Assembly (NCBI GenBank): GCA_023443345.1
Contig: JAEZUZ010000016.1
Coordinates: forward strand, 1 to 14,129
Origin: Bacillota bacterium
GTDB lineage: Bacteria > Bacillota > Clostridia > Peptostreptococcales > Acidaminobacteraceae
Length of the DNA: 14,129 nt
Reading direction: 5' to 3'
Shown here: piece by piece, positions 6,386 through 14,129 of the stretch
Layout of the letters: each line of letters starts with the position of its first letter
Position numbering within the stretch: position 1 is the stretch's first letter
Notes under the pieces: model-generated
Seen by the model: the letters and a program-made list of their open reading frames with translations, nothing else
Told to the model about the DNA's origin: nothing
Databases searched by the model: none
Made by a program: the position numbers and the translations under genes

Positions 6386-8761
6386 ATGGAACATAGAATA
6401 TTTTCAACTGAAATAGCTGGCAAGCCATTCAGTGTAGAAGTGGGTAAGTTTGCACCTCTAACAGATTCAACAGTCTTAGCATCATACTGCGATACTCAGA
6501 TAATGGTGCATGTTGTAAGTTCAGAGGCAAGAGAGGGAATTGATTTCTTCCCACTTAGTTGTGAATTTCAAGAAAAATTATATGCAGTTGGAAAAATCCC
6601 AGGGGGATATTTAAAGAGAGAAGGAAGACCATCTGAAAAGGCAACTCTTGCTTCAAGACTAATGGATAGACCTATAAGACCGCTTTTTCCAGATGGATAT
6701 AATAATGATGTACAGATTATTGCTCAAGTAATGAGTATCGATCATAGTGTATCACCAGAGATTGTAGCTATCTTGGGAGCTTCTGTTGCACTTAGTATTG
6801 CAAAGGATATACCATTTGAAGGTCCTATAGGGGCAGTACATGTAGGATATAAGGATTCTAAAGTTATATTTAACCCTACTGAAGATGAGCAATTAGATTC
6901 ATTGCTAAGTCTTTCACTGGCAGGTACTAAGGAAGCTGTTATGATGGTTGAAGCTCAAGCAAATCAGTTGAGTGAAGAAGTTATGCTTGATGCTATTAAA
7001 CAAGGCCATGAAATTATAAAAGAATTTGTAAGCTTTGTAGAAGAAGTACAGAGAGAATTAAATATTGAAAAATCTCCTTTTGTAAAACCTCAAGAAAATG
7101 AAGAACTAAAGGAAAAAATTGCTGAAATTATTAAGGATGATGTCTATAGAATATATGATCAAGTCTATGATAAAGAGGAACGTGCTAAGGAATTAGAAGC
7201 AGTAAATGAAAGACTTTTAAGTGAATTAAATCTTAGCGAAGAAGAACTTCAAGAAAATCAATATCTAATTCAGAAGACATTTAAAAGCATTGAAAAGAAG
7301 ACAATGCGTAGCTTAATTACTAATTATGATAAAAGACCTGATGGAAGAAACTCTCTTGAAATAAGACCTATAACAACAGAAGTTGGATTAATTAGGAGAA
7401 CTCATGGTTCAGGATATTTTGTAAGAGGACTTACATCTGCTCTAAGTTTGACGACTCTAGGAGCTCTTGGTGAAGCTCAAAGATTAGATGGTATTGAAGC
7501 TGAAGAGAATAAGAGATTTATGCATCACTACAATTTCCCTAACTTTTCAGTTGGAGAAACAGGTCCAATGAGAGGTCCAAACAGACGTGCAATTGGCCAT
7601 GGTGCACTTGGAGAGAAGGCACTATTAGCTGTTATTCCTGATGAAGAAGATTTTCCTTATACAATAAGAGTTGTTAGTGAAGTTTTATCTTCTAATGGTT
7701 CAACTTCACAAGCAAGTATATGTGCAGCTTCTATGTCAATGATGAATGCAGGTGTACCAATAAAAGCTCCAGTAGCAGGTATTGCTATGGGTCTTATAAA
7801 GGAAGAAGACAAAGTAACAATACTAAGTGATATACAGGGAGTTGAAGATTTCCTTGGAGATATGGATTTTAAAGTTGCTGGAACAACTAATGGAATCACA
7901 GCTATACAGATGGATATGAAGATATCTGGCATAGATGAGCAAACACTAACACGTGCATTACATCAAGCAAAAGAAGGTAGAATGCACATCCTATCAAAGA
8001 TGAGTGAAGCAATTAGTGAAGTAGGCGAATTATCTCCTTATGCTCCAAGAGTATTTACATTACAAATTAATCCAGACAAGATTAGAGATGTAATAGGTAC
8101 TGGCGGTAAGATTATTACAAAGATAACTACAGATTACAATGTCAAGGTTGATATCGATGATCTAGGAAAGGTCATTATTACAGCAGCTGATAGTGAAGGT
8201 GGACTACAGGCTAAAAAGAGAATTGAAGATATAACTAGAGAAATTGAAATAGGAACAGTATTTGATGGTAAAGTATCTAAAGTTGCAAGCTTTGGAGCTT
8301 TTGTAGATATCGATGGAATTCATGAAGTCTTAGTACATATATCTGAACTATCAAGAGAACGATTAAAAACTGTAGAAAGTAAGTATAAAGTTGGAGACCC
8401 TATTAGAATTAAAATCACAGAAAAAGATGATGATGGAAAACTAAAGGGTTCTGTAAAGGCATTAGAAGAAGATAGTTTTAAGAAAGAGAAGGAAGAACTT
8501 ATTAAAAATATCAAAGTTGGAGATGTCTTTACTGCTAAAATAGTTAAAATCTTGAAATTTGGTGTCTTTGTAGAATTAAAGCCAGGAATTGATGGATTTG
8601 TTCATATTTCTGAGCTTACAGAAAGACACTTAAGAAGAGTAGAAGATGAATTCAAATTAGCAGACGAAATAGTTGTAAAAGTTACATCTATCGAAGATGA
8701 CAAAATCTCTGCTTCAAGAAAGGCTATTTTTGGAGATTCTAATGAAAGTAAAAATAGTTAA
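6386..8761 (+). CDS. pnp: Polynucleotide phosphorylase with two C-terminal S1 domains
   Basis: PNPase is a trimeric 3'-5' exoribonuclease that uses phosphate to release nucleoside diphosphates. The 791-residue protein has a first RNase PH-like domain (DFFPL, EKLYAVGKIPGGYLKREGRP), a helical domain (about 240-320), and a second, catalytic RNase PH-like domain with THGSGYFVRG and DFLGDMDFK, where Asp488, Asp494 and Lys496 match the E. coli catalytic Asp486, Asp492 and Lys494. A KH domain follows, with GTGG at 571-574. Two S1 domains end it, at about 621-693 and 709-778. B. subtilis and E. coli enzymes have one S1 and about 705-711 residues, which explains the extra length. The usual RGxTQ motif reads RGLTS. 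The start follows TGGAGGA at 6376-6382. It overlaps dut by 20 bases. Confidence 0.97.
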   Translation: MEHRIFSTEIAGKPFSVEVGKFAPLTDSTVLASYCDTQIMVHVVSSEAREGIDFFPLSCEFQEKLYAVGKIPGGYLKREGRPSEKATLASRLMDRPIRPLFPDGYNNDVQIIAQVMSIDHSVSPEIVAILGASVALSIAKDIPFEGPIGAVHVGYKDSKVIFNPTEDEQLDSLLSLSLAGTKEAVMMVEAQANQLSEEVMLDAIKQGHEIIKEFVSFVEEVQRELNIEKSPFVKPQENEELKEKIAEIIKDDVYRIYDQVYDKEERAKELEAVNERLLSELNLSEEELQENQYLIQKTFKSIEKKTMRSLITNYDKRPDGRNSLEIRPITTEVGLIRRTHGSGYFVRGLTSALSLTTLGALGEAQRLDGIEAEENKRFMHHYNFPNFSVGETGPMRGPNRRAIGHGALGEKALLAVIPDEEDFPYTIRVVSEVLSSNGSTSQASICAASMSMMNAGVPIKAPVAGIAMGLIKEEDKVTILSDIQGVEDFLGDMDFKVAGTTNGITAIQMDMKISGIDEQTLTRALHQAKEGRMHILSKMSEAISEVGELSPYAPRVFTLQINPDKIRDVIGTGGKIITKITTDYNVKVDIDDLGKVIITAADSEGGLQAKKRIEDITREIEIGTVFDGKVSKVASFGAFVDIDGIHEVLVHISELSRERLKTVESKYKVGDPIRIKITEKDDDGKLKGSVKALEEDSFKKEKEELIKNIKVGDVFTAKIVKILKFGVFVELKPGIDGFVHISELTERHLRRVEDEFKLADEIVVKVTSIEDDKISASRKAIFGDSNESKNS

Positions 8762-9182
8762 TACATCTACTAACGAATTGCCAAAATATCAGACAAGTGG
8801 TTCGGCTGGATGTGATATATGTGCATATTTATCTGAACCAATTGAGTTAAAACCACTTGAAAGAAAATTGATACCTACTGGTTTATATATAGAATTTGAA
8901 GAGGGGTATGAAGCTCAGGTAAGAGCCAGAAGTGGTTTAAGCATTAAGCATGGCATTACTATGGTCAATGGAATTGGAACTATTGATAGCGACTATAGGG
9001 GTGAACTAAAAATACCAATGGTAAATCTTTCAAATGAAACTTATACTATTAATAATGGCGATAGAATTGCTCAAATAGTTTTTAATAAAGTAGAAGTAGC
9101 TCAATTTGTGGAAGTTCAAGAGCTCAATGATACAGAAAGAAGTACAGGTGGCTTTGGTTCAACTGGAATAAAGGTGAGATAG
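8742..9182 (+). CDS. dut: dUTP diphosphatase (trimeric dUTPase)
   Basis: Dut hydrolyses dUTP to dUMP and pyrophosphate, keeping uracil out of DNA and supplying dUMP for thymidylate synthesis. All five motifs of the trimeric family are present in the 146 residues: SAGCDICA (21-28), ARSGLS (62-67), NGIGTIDSDYRGE (76-88) with catalytic Asp82, GDRIAQ (106-111) and the flexible arm RSTGGFGSTG (133-142). I chose the ATG at 8742, which follows TGGAGA at 8731-8736 and gives the normal N terminus MKVKIVN; an upstream ATG at 8697 would add 15 residues read out of frame inside pnp. It overlaps pnp by 20 bases, and its stop is directly followed by the ftsK ATG. Confidence 0.96.
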   Translation: MKVKIVNTSTNELPKYQTSGSAGCDICAYLSEPIELKPLERKLIPTGLYIEFEEGYEAQVRARSGLSIKHGITMVNGIGTIDSDYRGELKIPMVNLSNETYTINNGDRIAQIVFNKVEVAQFVEVQELNDTERSTGGFGSTGIKVR

Positions 9183-11423
9183 ATGGCTGCAAAGAGAAAG
9201 AGAAATATTAAAAGAAAAAGATTTGTAATTAAAAAGGAGATCGCACTTCTCCTTTTCTTTGCTTTTTTCATACTCTATATATTTGCACTATATTTTAGAG
9301 CAGGTGCATTTGTTGGAAGATTTTTAAGAAATATAACTCTTGGAAGTTTTAGTATGTTTGGATATTTCTTTCCAATTTTGCTATTTGCTATTTTAGTATT
9401 TAGTGTAAGTCCATATTTTAAAAATAGAAAAAATCAATTGATATATGGTTCTATAATTCTATTTTTAAGTTGCATAATTTTTTCAGGAATATTTTTCTAT
9501 AATGATATAGCAATTAAGAGATTGTCAATGTCAAAAATTTATGAACTATCAGTTGATCTCAAGTCTTCTGGTATATTTTCGGCATTTTTTACATCAATTC
9601 TTTCACATGTAATTGGAAGGATAGGAATAATTCTTTTAAGCTTTGTTCTATTTTTTATAAGCTTATTTATGATAACAGATTATTCAGTTGTAAAATTATT
9701 CAAAGATTTAAGAGTAAATTTAGGGATATATTTAAAAGATTTAAGATCAAGACGCTCTCAAAAGAAAATTGCTAAAAAAGAATTAGAACGAATAGAGAAG
9801 CAAAGAGAACTTGAAATTCAAGAAGTAGAAGAAGATATTCATGTTCCTGTCTTTGAAGGTTTTGAGCATGAGACTTTCGAAGATGTACAAGAGGATGAAT
9901 ACGAAGAAGAGGTTGAAGATATTCAAGAAGAAGTAAAATATGAGCCAAATAAAGAAAAAGAGGTATATCAATCATTAGATACTCAAATGAATCAAGATAT
10001 TTCACAAAAAGTTGAATATAGAAAACCTCCTCTATCACTTCTTAATAAGAGTAAAAAAGTTAAGCTAAAAACTAAAGATATGTTGTATGATCTAGCTAAT
10101 AAGATAGAGAATATATTATCTAATTATAGAATTGGTGCAAGAGTAATTGATATTGCACAAGGACCAATTGTAAATAGATTTGAATTAGAGCTAGATCCCG
10201 GCATTAAATTATCAAAAATTCAAAGTCTATCTGATGATATTGCTCTTAATTTAGCAGTAAGTCATGTTAGAATAGCAGCAGTTGCAGGAAAAGCCGCAGT
10301 TGGAATAGAAGTTCCTAATGATGCAAAAGTTACAGTAGGATTAAGAGATATATTAGAAAGTAAAGAATTTACAAATAGCAAATCTCCTATTAATTTTGGC
10401 GTTGGTATCGATATATCAGGAAATCCTGTTGTTGCAGATTTAGAGGGAATGCCACATCTACTTATTGCAGGTGCAACCGGCTCAGGTAAAAGTGTATGTA
10501 TAAATTCAATTATTACAAGTTTTCTATATAAATCTTCTCCTGAAGAATTAAAGCTTATAATGATTGATCCAAAAGTTGTAGAACTTAATGTATATAATGG
10601 CATACCTCATCTTATGTTACCTGTTGTTACTGATCCTCATAAGGCAGCTACAGCACTCAATTGGGCAGTAAGTGAGATGGTTAGAAGATATAATCTATTT
10701 GCTGAAAATAATAGCAAGGATATAAATAGCTATAACTCTAAACACAGAGAAGATATTTTGCCAAAGATTGTAATTATAATAGATGAGTTATCAGATCTTA
10801 TGATGGTTTCTTCTAACAATGTTGAAGATGCAATAGCTAGAATTACCCAAATGGGTAGAGCTTCAGGAATTCACTTGATTGTTGCAACTCAGAGACCATC
10901 TGTAGATGTAATAACAGGAACAATCAAAGCAAATATACCTTCAAGAATTGCATTTAGTGTTGCATCATATGTAGATTCAAAAACTATTTTAGATAGAGCT
11001 GGTGCAGAAAAACTCCTTGGAAAGGGAGATATGTTATATATCAGGCCTACATCAAAAGTTGCTCAGAGAATACAGGGTGCATTTATAAGTGAAGAAGAAG
11101 TTGAGAATATAGTTGAGTTTATTAAAGATAAACACGATGCGCCTGAGTATAGAGAAGATATAGTTGAAACACAGCATTCAAATAATCAATTTAATCTTGA
11201 TCATGAAGACGATTTGTTTGATGATGTAATAGATATGGTCATATCAACTCAGCAAGCATCAGTTAGTATGTTACAGAGAAGATTTAAAATTGGACATAGC
11301 AGAGCAGGAAGACTAATAGATATGCTAGAAGATATAGGTGTAATAGGACCTTCAATGGGATCTAAACCTAGAGAAGTATTAGTTAAAAGTAGAGAGGAAC
11401 TAGATGAAGAAATTTCATGTTAG
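9183..11423 (+). CDS. ftsK: DNA translocase of the FtsK/SpoIIIE family
   Basis: FtsK/SpoIIIE proteins are membrane-anchored hexameric motors that pump chromosomal DNA through the closing septum. The 746-residue protein has four membrane segments (about 20-40, 53-74, 86-106 and 140-165) after a very basic N terminus, a charged, strongly acidic linker (about 195-275), the alpha region (about 305-400) and the RecA-like motor. Walker A is GATGSGKS at 430-437 and Walker B is IVIIIDE with Asp534-Glu535. The C-terminal gamma domain (about 680-735) has the LQRRFKIGHSRAGRLIDMLE recognition helix, so DNA-sequence reading is probably retained. FtsK and SpoIIIE cannot be told apart here, since sporulation genes are not in view. 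AAGGTGAG at 9171-9178 serves as ribosome binding site. It overlaps rimO by 20 bases. Confidence 0.96.
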   Translation: MAAKRKRNIKRKRFVIKKEIALLLFFAFFILYIFALYFRAGAFVGRFLRNITLGSFSMFGYFFPILLFAILVFSVSPYFKNRKNQLIYGSIILFLSCIIFSGIFFYNDIAIKRLSMSKIYELSVDLKSSGIFSAFFTSILSHVIGRIGIILLSFVLFFISLFMITDYSVVKLFKDLRVNLGIYLKDLRSRRSQKKIAKKELERIEKQRELEIQEVEEDIHVPVFEGFEHETFEDVQEDEYEEEVEDIQEEVKYEPNKEKEVYQSLDTQMNQDISQKVEYRKPPLSLLNKSKKVKLKTKDMLYDLANKIENILSNYRIGARVIDIAQGPIVNRFELELDPGIKLSKIQSLSDDIALNLAVSHVRIAAVAGKAAVGIEVPNDAKVTVGLRDILESKEFTNSKSPINFGVGIDISGNPVVADLEGMPHLLIAGATGSGKSVCINSIITSFLYKSSPEELKLIMIDPKVVELNVYNGIPHLMLPVVTDPHKAATALNWAVSEMVRRYNLFAENNSKDINSYNSKHREDILPKIVIIIDELSDLMMVSSNNVEDAIARITQMGRASGIHLIVATQRPSVDVITGTIKANIPSRIAFSVASYVDSKTILDRAGAEKLLGKGDMLYIRPTSKVAQRIQGAFISEEEVENIVEFIKDKHDAPEYREDIVETQHSNNQFNLDHEDDLFDDVIDMVISTQQASVSMLQRRFKIGHSRAGRLIDMLEDIGVIGPSMGSKPREVLVKSREELDEEISC
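9232..9256 (+). other. Terminator-like hairpin inside the 5' end of ftsK
   Basis: AAAAGGAGA (9232-9240) is perfectly complementary to TCTCCTTTT (9248-9256), with a seven-base loop. The downstream strand runs into a T-rich tract (13 T in 16 bases, 9253-9268). It begins 49 bases after the ftsK start and encodes the first membrane segment. The structure is read directly; any attenuator role is inference, and the hydrophobic Leu/Phe-rich coding sequence explains part of the T bias. Confidence 0.4.
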
Positions 11424-12705
11424 AACTCTAGGGTGTTCTAAAAATGATGTAGATTCACTTCAAATACAATCTAATTTGATAGATGCTGGATATCTTCCTG
11501 TAAGTGATATCAGCGAAGCTGACTATATAATAATAAATACCTGTGGCTTTATTCAGCCGGCTGTTGAAGAAAGTATTCAGACAATTTTAGAATGTGCTTC
11601 ATATGAGCCAGAAAAGCTTATTGTAGTAGGGTGTATGGTTCAGAGGTATGCTAGAGATTTAGCTATAGAAATACCTGAGGTTGACTTATTTTTAGGTACA
11701 GGTCAGATGAAGTATATAGTAAATTATTTGGAATCAAGTAATAAGGAAAAAATTTATACTGATGATCTAAATAGTGATCAGTTTGCACTACAGCAATTTA
11801 AGCAACTACATCAGTTTGATAAATCCTATAGCTATGTCAAAATTTCTGAAGGCTGTGATAATCATTGCACATACTGTATTATTCCTAAACTAAGAGGTAA
11901 ATTAAGGTCTAGAGAAATAAATAATATTGTAAGAGAAGTTAGAGATATAGGAAGTCTAGGGATTAAAGAAGTTATCATTATTAGTCAAGACACTGTAAGA
12001 TATGGTAGAGATTTGGGGATTAAATTAATAGACCTTCTAAAATCTCTTGATGAAATTGATACAATTGATAGGATAAGACTACACTATCTATATCCAGATG
12101 AGTTAGACGATGAAATCCTAGATTTTATTGCAAATAGCAAGAGAATACTTCCATATTTTGATATTCCAATGCAACATGCAAGTGATAGAATACTTAGACT
12201 TATGAATAGAAGTGTAAGATACGAGGATCTTGTTAGGATATACAATAAGATAAGAGAAAAGTTCGACAATAGTATTATTAGGACAACATTTATAGTTGGT
12301 TTTCCAGGTGAGACAGAACAAGACTTCGAAATACTTAAAAACTTTGTAAGAGAATATCCGATGGATGCTGTAGGTGTATTTGAGTATTGTGATGAGGAAG
12401 ATGCTGCAAGTTTTAAATTGCCAAACAAAGTAGATCCAAACATTGCTTCAAAAAGAAGAGAAACAATTATGAATATTCAGCAATCAATAAGTGCTAAATT
12501 ATTGAGTAATTTTGTATCTAAAAAATACAGTGCAGTAGTTGATGAAGTTTATGAAAATGAGGTTATATCTAGGATATATTCACAGTCTCCTGAAATTGAT
12601 GGATTTACTATTATAAACAATGATGGAAAAGTAAAAGAGGGTGAGATAGTAAATATTGAGATTATAGAGAGTTTAGACTATGATTTAAGAGGGAGAATCA
12701 TATGA
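11404..12705 (+). CDS. rimO: Ribosomal protein S12 methylthiotransferase RimO
   Basis: RimO is a radical-SAM enzyme with two iron-sulfur clusters that adds a methylthio group to the beta carbon of a conserved aspartate of ribosomal protein S12. The 433-residue protein shows the N-terminal cluster cysteines Cys11 (TLGCSKN), Cys47 (NTCGF) and Cys77 (VGCMVQ), the radical-SAM CxxxCxxC at Cys151, Cys155 and Cys158 (SEGCDNHCTYC), GFPGET, QHASDRILRLMNR, and a C-terminal TRAM domain (about 372-433). The short TLGCSKN opening and the Q-H-A-S-D-R-I-L motif favour RimO over the tRNA enzyme MiaB. GAGAGGA at 11392-11398 precedes the ATG. It overlaps ftsK by 20 bases and pgsA by four (ATGA). Confidence 0.94.
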   Translation: MKKFHVRTLGCSKNDVDSLQIQSNLIDAGYLPVSDISEADYIIINTCGFIQPAVEESIQTILECASYEPEKLIVVGCMVQRYARDLAIEIPEVDLFLGTGQMKYIVNYLESSNKEKIYTDDLNSDQFALQQFKQLHQFDKSYSYVKISEGCDNHCTYCIIPKLRGKLRSREINNIVREVRDIGSLGIKEVIIISQDTVRYGRDLGIKLIDLLKSLDEIDTIDRIRLHYLYPDELDDEILDFIANSKRILPYFDIPMQHASDRILRLMNRSVRYEDLVRIYNKIREKFDNSIIRTTFIVGFPGETEQDFEILKNFVREYPMDAVGVFEYCDEEDAASFKLPNKVDPNIASKRRETIMNIQQSISAKLLSNFVSKKYSAVVDEVYENEVISRIYSQSPEIDGFTIINNDGKVKEGEIVNIEIIESLDYDLRGRII

Positions 12706-13238
12706 ATTTAGCTAATAAAATTACTTTTTTAAGACTATTTTTAGTTCCAGTATATATTATGTTATTTTTGTATACTTCTTTTGATCTATTAACTCTAATT
12801 GTATTTATTGTTGCATCTTCAACTGATTTTTTAGATGGTTATATTGCAAGAAAGTACAACATGGTTACAGATTTAGGTAAATTCTTAGATCCACTAGTTG
12901 ACAAAATACTTACGATAAGCGCATTTATTATTTTTACATACTATGGAATTTTACATCCTATTATTTTGATAGTCATAGTTTCAAGAGAAATAATTATAAG
13001 TGTCTTTAGAGCAATTTGTGCTGGTAAAAATACTGTTATTGCTGCAAGTATCTGGGGGAAATTAAAAACAATAAGTCAAATGGCTTGTATTATTTTAACA
13101 CATTACTGTCTTGTGACTGATAAGTACTTCACTGGAAGCTATTTTCCTTTTTTAATAAAATTTCTTCAACTTGTTATGTTAATACTTACTGTCATATCAG
13201 CTTATGATTACATATATAAAAATAGGAATTGTCTATGA
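12702..13238 (+). CDS. pgsA: CDP-diacylglycerol-glycerol-3-phosphate 3-phosphatidyltransferase
   Basis: PgsA condenses CDP-diacylglycerol with glycerol 3-phosphate to phosphatidylglycerophosphate, the committed step to phosphatidylglycerol and cardiolipin, in the membrane. The 178-residue protein has the full CDP-alcohol phosphotransferase motif D-x2-DG-x2-AR-x8-G-x3-D-x3-D at 42-67, with Asp42, Asp45, Asp63 and Asp67. The opening NKITFLRLFLVP and the later SREIIIS...R and GKLKTISQM segments are specific to PgsA rather than other family members. Several hydrophobic segments are visible (about 12-40, 70-92, 120-140 and 150-170). GGGAG at 12691-12695 precedes the ATG. It overlaps both rimO and cinA by ATGA junctions. 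Confidence 0.95.
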   Translation: MNLANKITFLRLFLVPVYIMLFLYTSFDLLTLIVFIVASSTDFLDGYIARKYNMVTDLGKFLDPLVDKILTISAFIIFTYYGILHPIILIVIVSREIIISVFRAICAGKNTVIAASIWGKLKTISQMACIILTHYCLVTDKYFTGSYFPFLIKFLQLVMLILTVISAYDYIYKNRNCL

Positions 13239-14129
13239 AATGGGGTTTAATAACTGTAGGTAATGAGATAATTCAAGGAAGAATATTAGATACAAATAAA
13301 CAGAATTTTTCAAAAATGCTTCACAGTTATGGATATGATTTCTCTTTAGAAATAAGTATTGGTGACATTAAGGAAGATATAGAAAATTCTATAGATTTTT
13401 TTTAAAATTATGATGTAATAGTAATTACAGGAGGACTTGGACTTACCCATGATGATGTTACATTAAAAGCTATAAATAATATTAAAAATATAATTCATGT
13501 TTATAGCATTGAAAATATCTATGGATATGCTAGTGGAGAGAAATTTAAATTAAATGACACAGAAATTTATCTTCTTCCTGGTCCACCAGCTGAAAACACT
13601 TTAATGTTTGAAAATATACTCCAAAATTACAACAGAAGGAAATTTGTCTCTAAGAAACTCGTCTTTTCTAGTTATTCTGAATACAAATTAGAGAAAGAAA
13701 TTTTAGAGCTTTTTAATCCAGATTATGATAAATATTTTGAAACCTATGTAGATTTAGGGTATATATATGTCGTTATTCATGCACACAATTTAGAAATTGT
13801 AGAAGATATCAGTAATAAAATTAAGATAAGATTTTCAGATATTTTTCTATATGAAGGTGATAGTGACATATATGAATATTTAGTTAATCTTTTAAAAGTA
13901 AAGAATAGGAGATTGATTCTTACTGAAAGTATAACTGGGGGAATGCTTTCTTCAAAAATTGTAGATATTCAAGGTGCTTCAGAAGTTCTTTTTGCAAGCT
14001 ATGTATTATATCAAAAAGATGCTAAAGATTTAGTTTTTGGAATAAAAAATATAACAGATAAATATACTACAGTTTCTCAAGAGACGACAAAAACACTTGC
14101 TGAGAAAGCATTTAGAGATAAAAATGATA
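13235..14129 (+). pseudogene. cinA: cinA (competence/damage-inducible protein), interrupted by an in-frame stop; runs off the window
   Basis: The frame begins at an ATG overlapping the pgsA stop (ATGA), with AGGA at 13224-13227. It encodes the CinA opening GLITVGNEIIQGRILDTN, then stops at TAA (13403-13405) after 56 codons. The same frame continues without a further stop to the window end, starting with DVIVITGGLGLTHDD, the next conserved CinA block, then LLPGPPAE and the C-terminal amidohydrolase block TESITGG (Ser at 13928-13930) and YQKDAKDLVFGI. The spacing across the stop fits intact homologues to within one residue, so one substitution explains it. About 30 residues are also missing between THDD and LLPGPP, and the usual GGLGPT reads GGLGLT. 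Intact CinA proteins have a molybdopterin-binding-like domain plus nicotinamide-nucleotide amidase. A sequencing error is the alternative. Confidence 0.8.

Noticed and set aside
7657..7932. Minus-strand open frame inside pnp, and similar minus-strand frames elsewhere
   Set aside because: They lie fully within strongly conserved + strand genes, lack ribosome binding sites and encode Ser/Ile/Leu-rich sequence typical of reverse-complement shadows.
8697..8741. Upstream ATG for dut inside pnp
   Set aside because: The added 15 residues are just pnp sequence in another frame, and the ATG at 8742 has a well-placed TGGAGA.
13378..13403. Palindrome TATAGAA-AA-TTCTATA followed by eight T, resembling a terminator at the cinA stop codon
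   Set aside because: The stem has a single G-C pair and at most six usable pairs, too weak for a terminator, and such AT palindromes are frequent in this base composition.
13396..13411. Programmed slippage on the run of eight T to restore CinA
   Set aside because: Upstream and downstream CinA coding are in the same frame, and every shift on the T run leads either to the same TAA or to a stop in the new frame within a few codons.

Overview
This 14.1 kb window is AT-rich (low GC, judged by eye), with genes only on the + strand and almost no space between them. Gene order, codon use and strong AGGAGG-type ribosome binding sites point to a Gram-positive anaerobe of the Clostridia/Tissierellia group. 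A Peptoniphilaceae-like organism is my best guess, from general resemblance only. The whole window looks like core chromosome. I see no mobile element, CRISPR array, tRNA or rRNA.

Region 1 (1-5958) is the end of a nusA-infB type operon: infB (translation initiation factor IF-2), rbfA (30S maturation), nrnA (DHH-family nanoRNase/pAp phosphatase), truB (tRNA pseudouridine 55 synthase), ribF (riboflavin kinase/FAD synthetase) and a MarR-family regulator. Adjacent genes overlap by 1 to 26 bases, so translation is probably coupled. The shared theme is ribosome and tRNA maturation and RNA turnover, plus flavin cofactor synthesis and a regulator of unknown target.

Region 2 (5959-6385) holds nearly all the regulatory DNA: a near-consensus extended -10 promoter, a leader RNA with a long hairpin that probably lets ribosomal protein S15 repress itself, rpsO, and an intrinsic-terminator-like hairpin before pnp.

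Region 3 (6386-14129) runs pnp (polynucleotide phosphorylase), dut (dUTPase), ftsK/spoIIIE (DNA translocase), rimO (S12 methylthiotransferase), pgsA (phosphatidylglycerophosphate synthase) and cinA. These genes also overlap or abut, and most likely form one transcription unit with rpsO through partial read-through. The order is typical of Firmicutes; recA would be expected after cinA, outside the window.

The most notable departures from the ordinary are: a PNPase with two C-terminal S1 domains instead of one; a cinA reading frame broken by one in-frame TAA and lacking about 30 residues of the usual N-terminal domain; an rpsO leader stem carrying a G-U/G-C step like the S15 site in 16S rRNA; a palindrome inside the rpsO promoter next to the marR gene; a terminator-like hairpin inside the start of ftsK; and a RibF whose usual FxPHP motif is altered. 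I did not find a previously undescribed multi-gene system; this is mainly a conserved housekeeping region.
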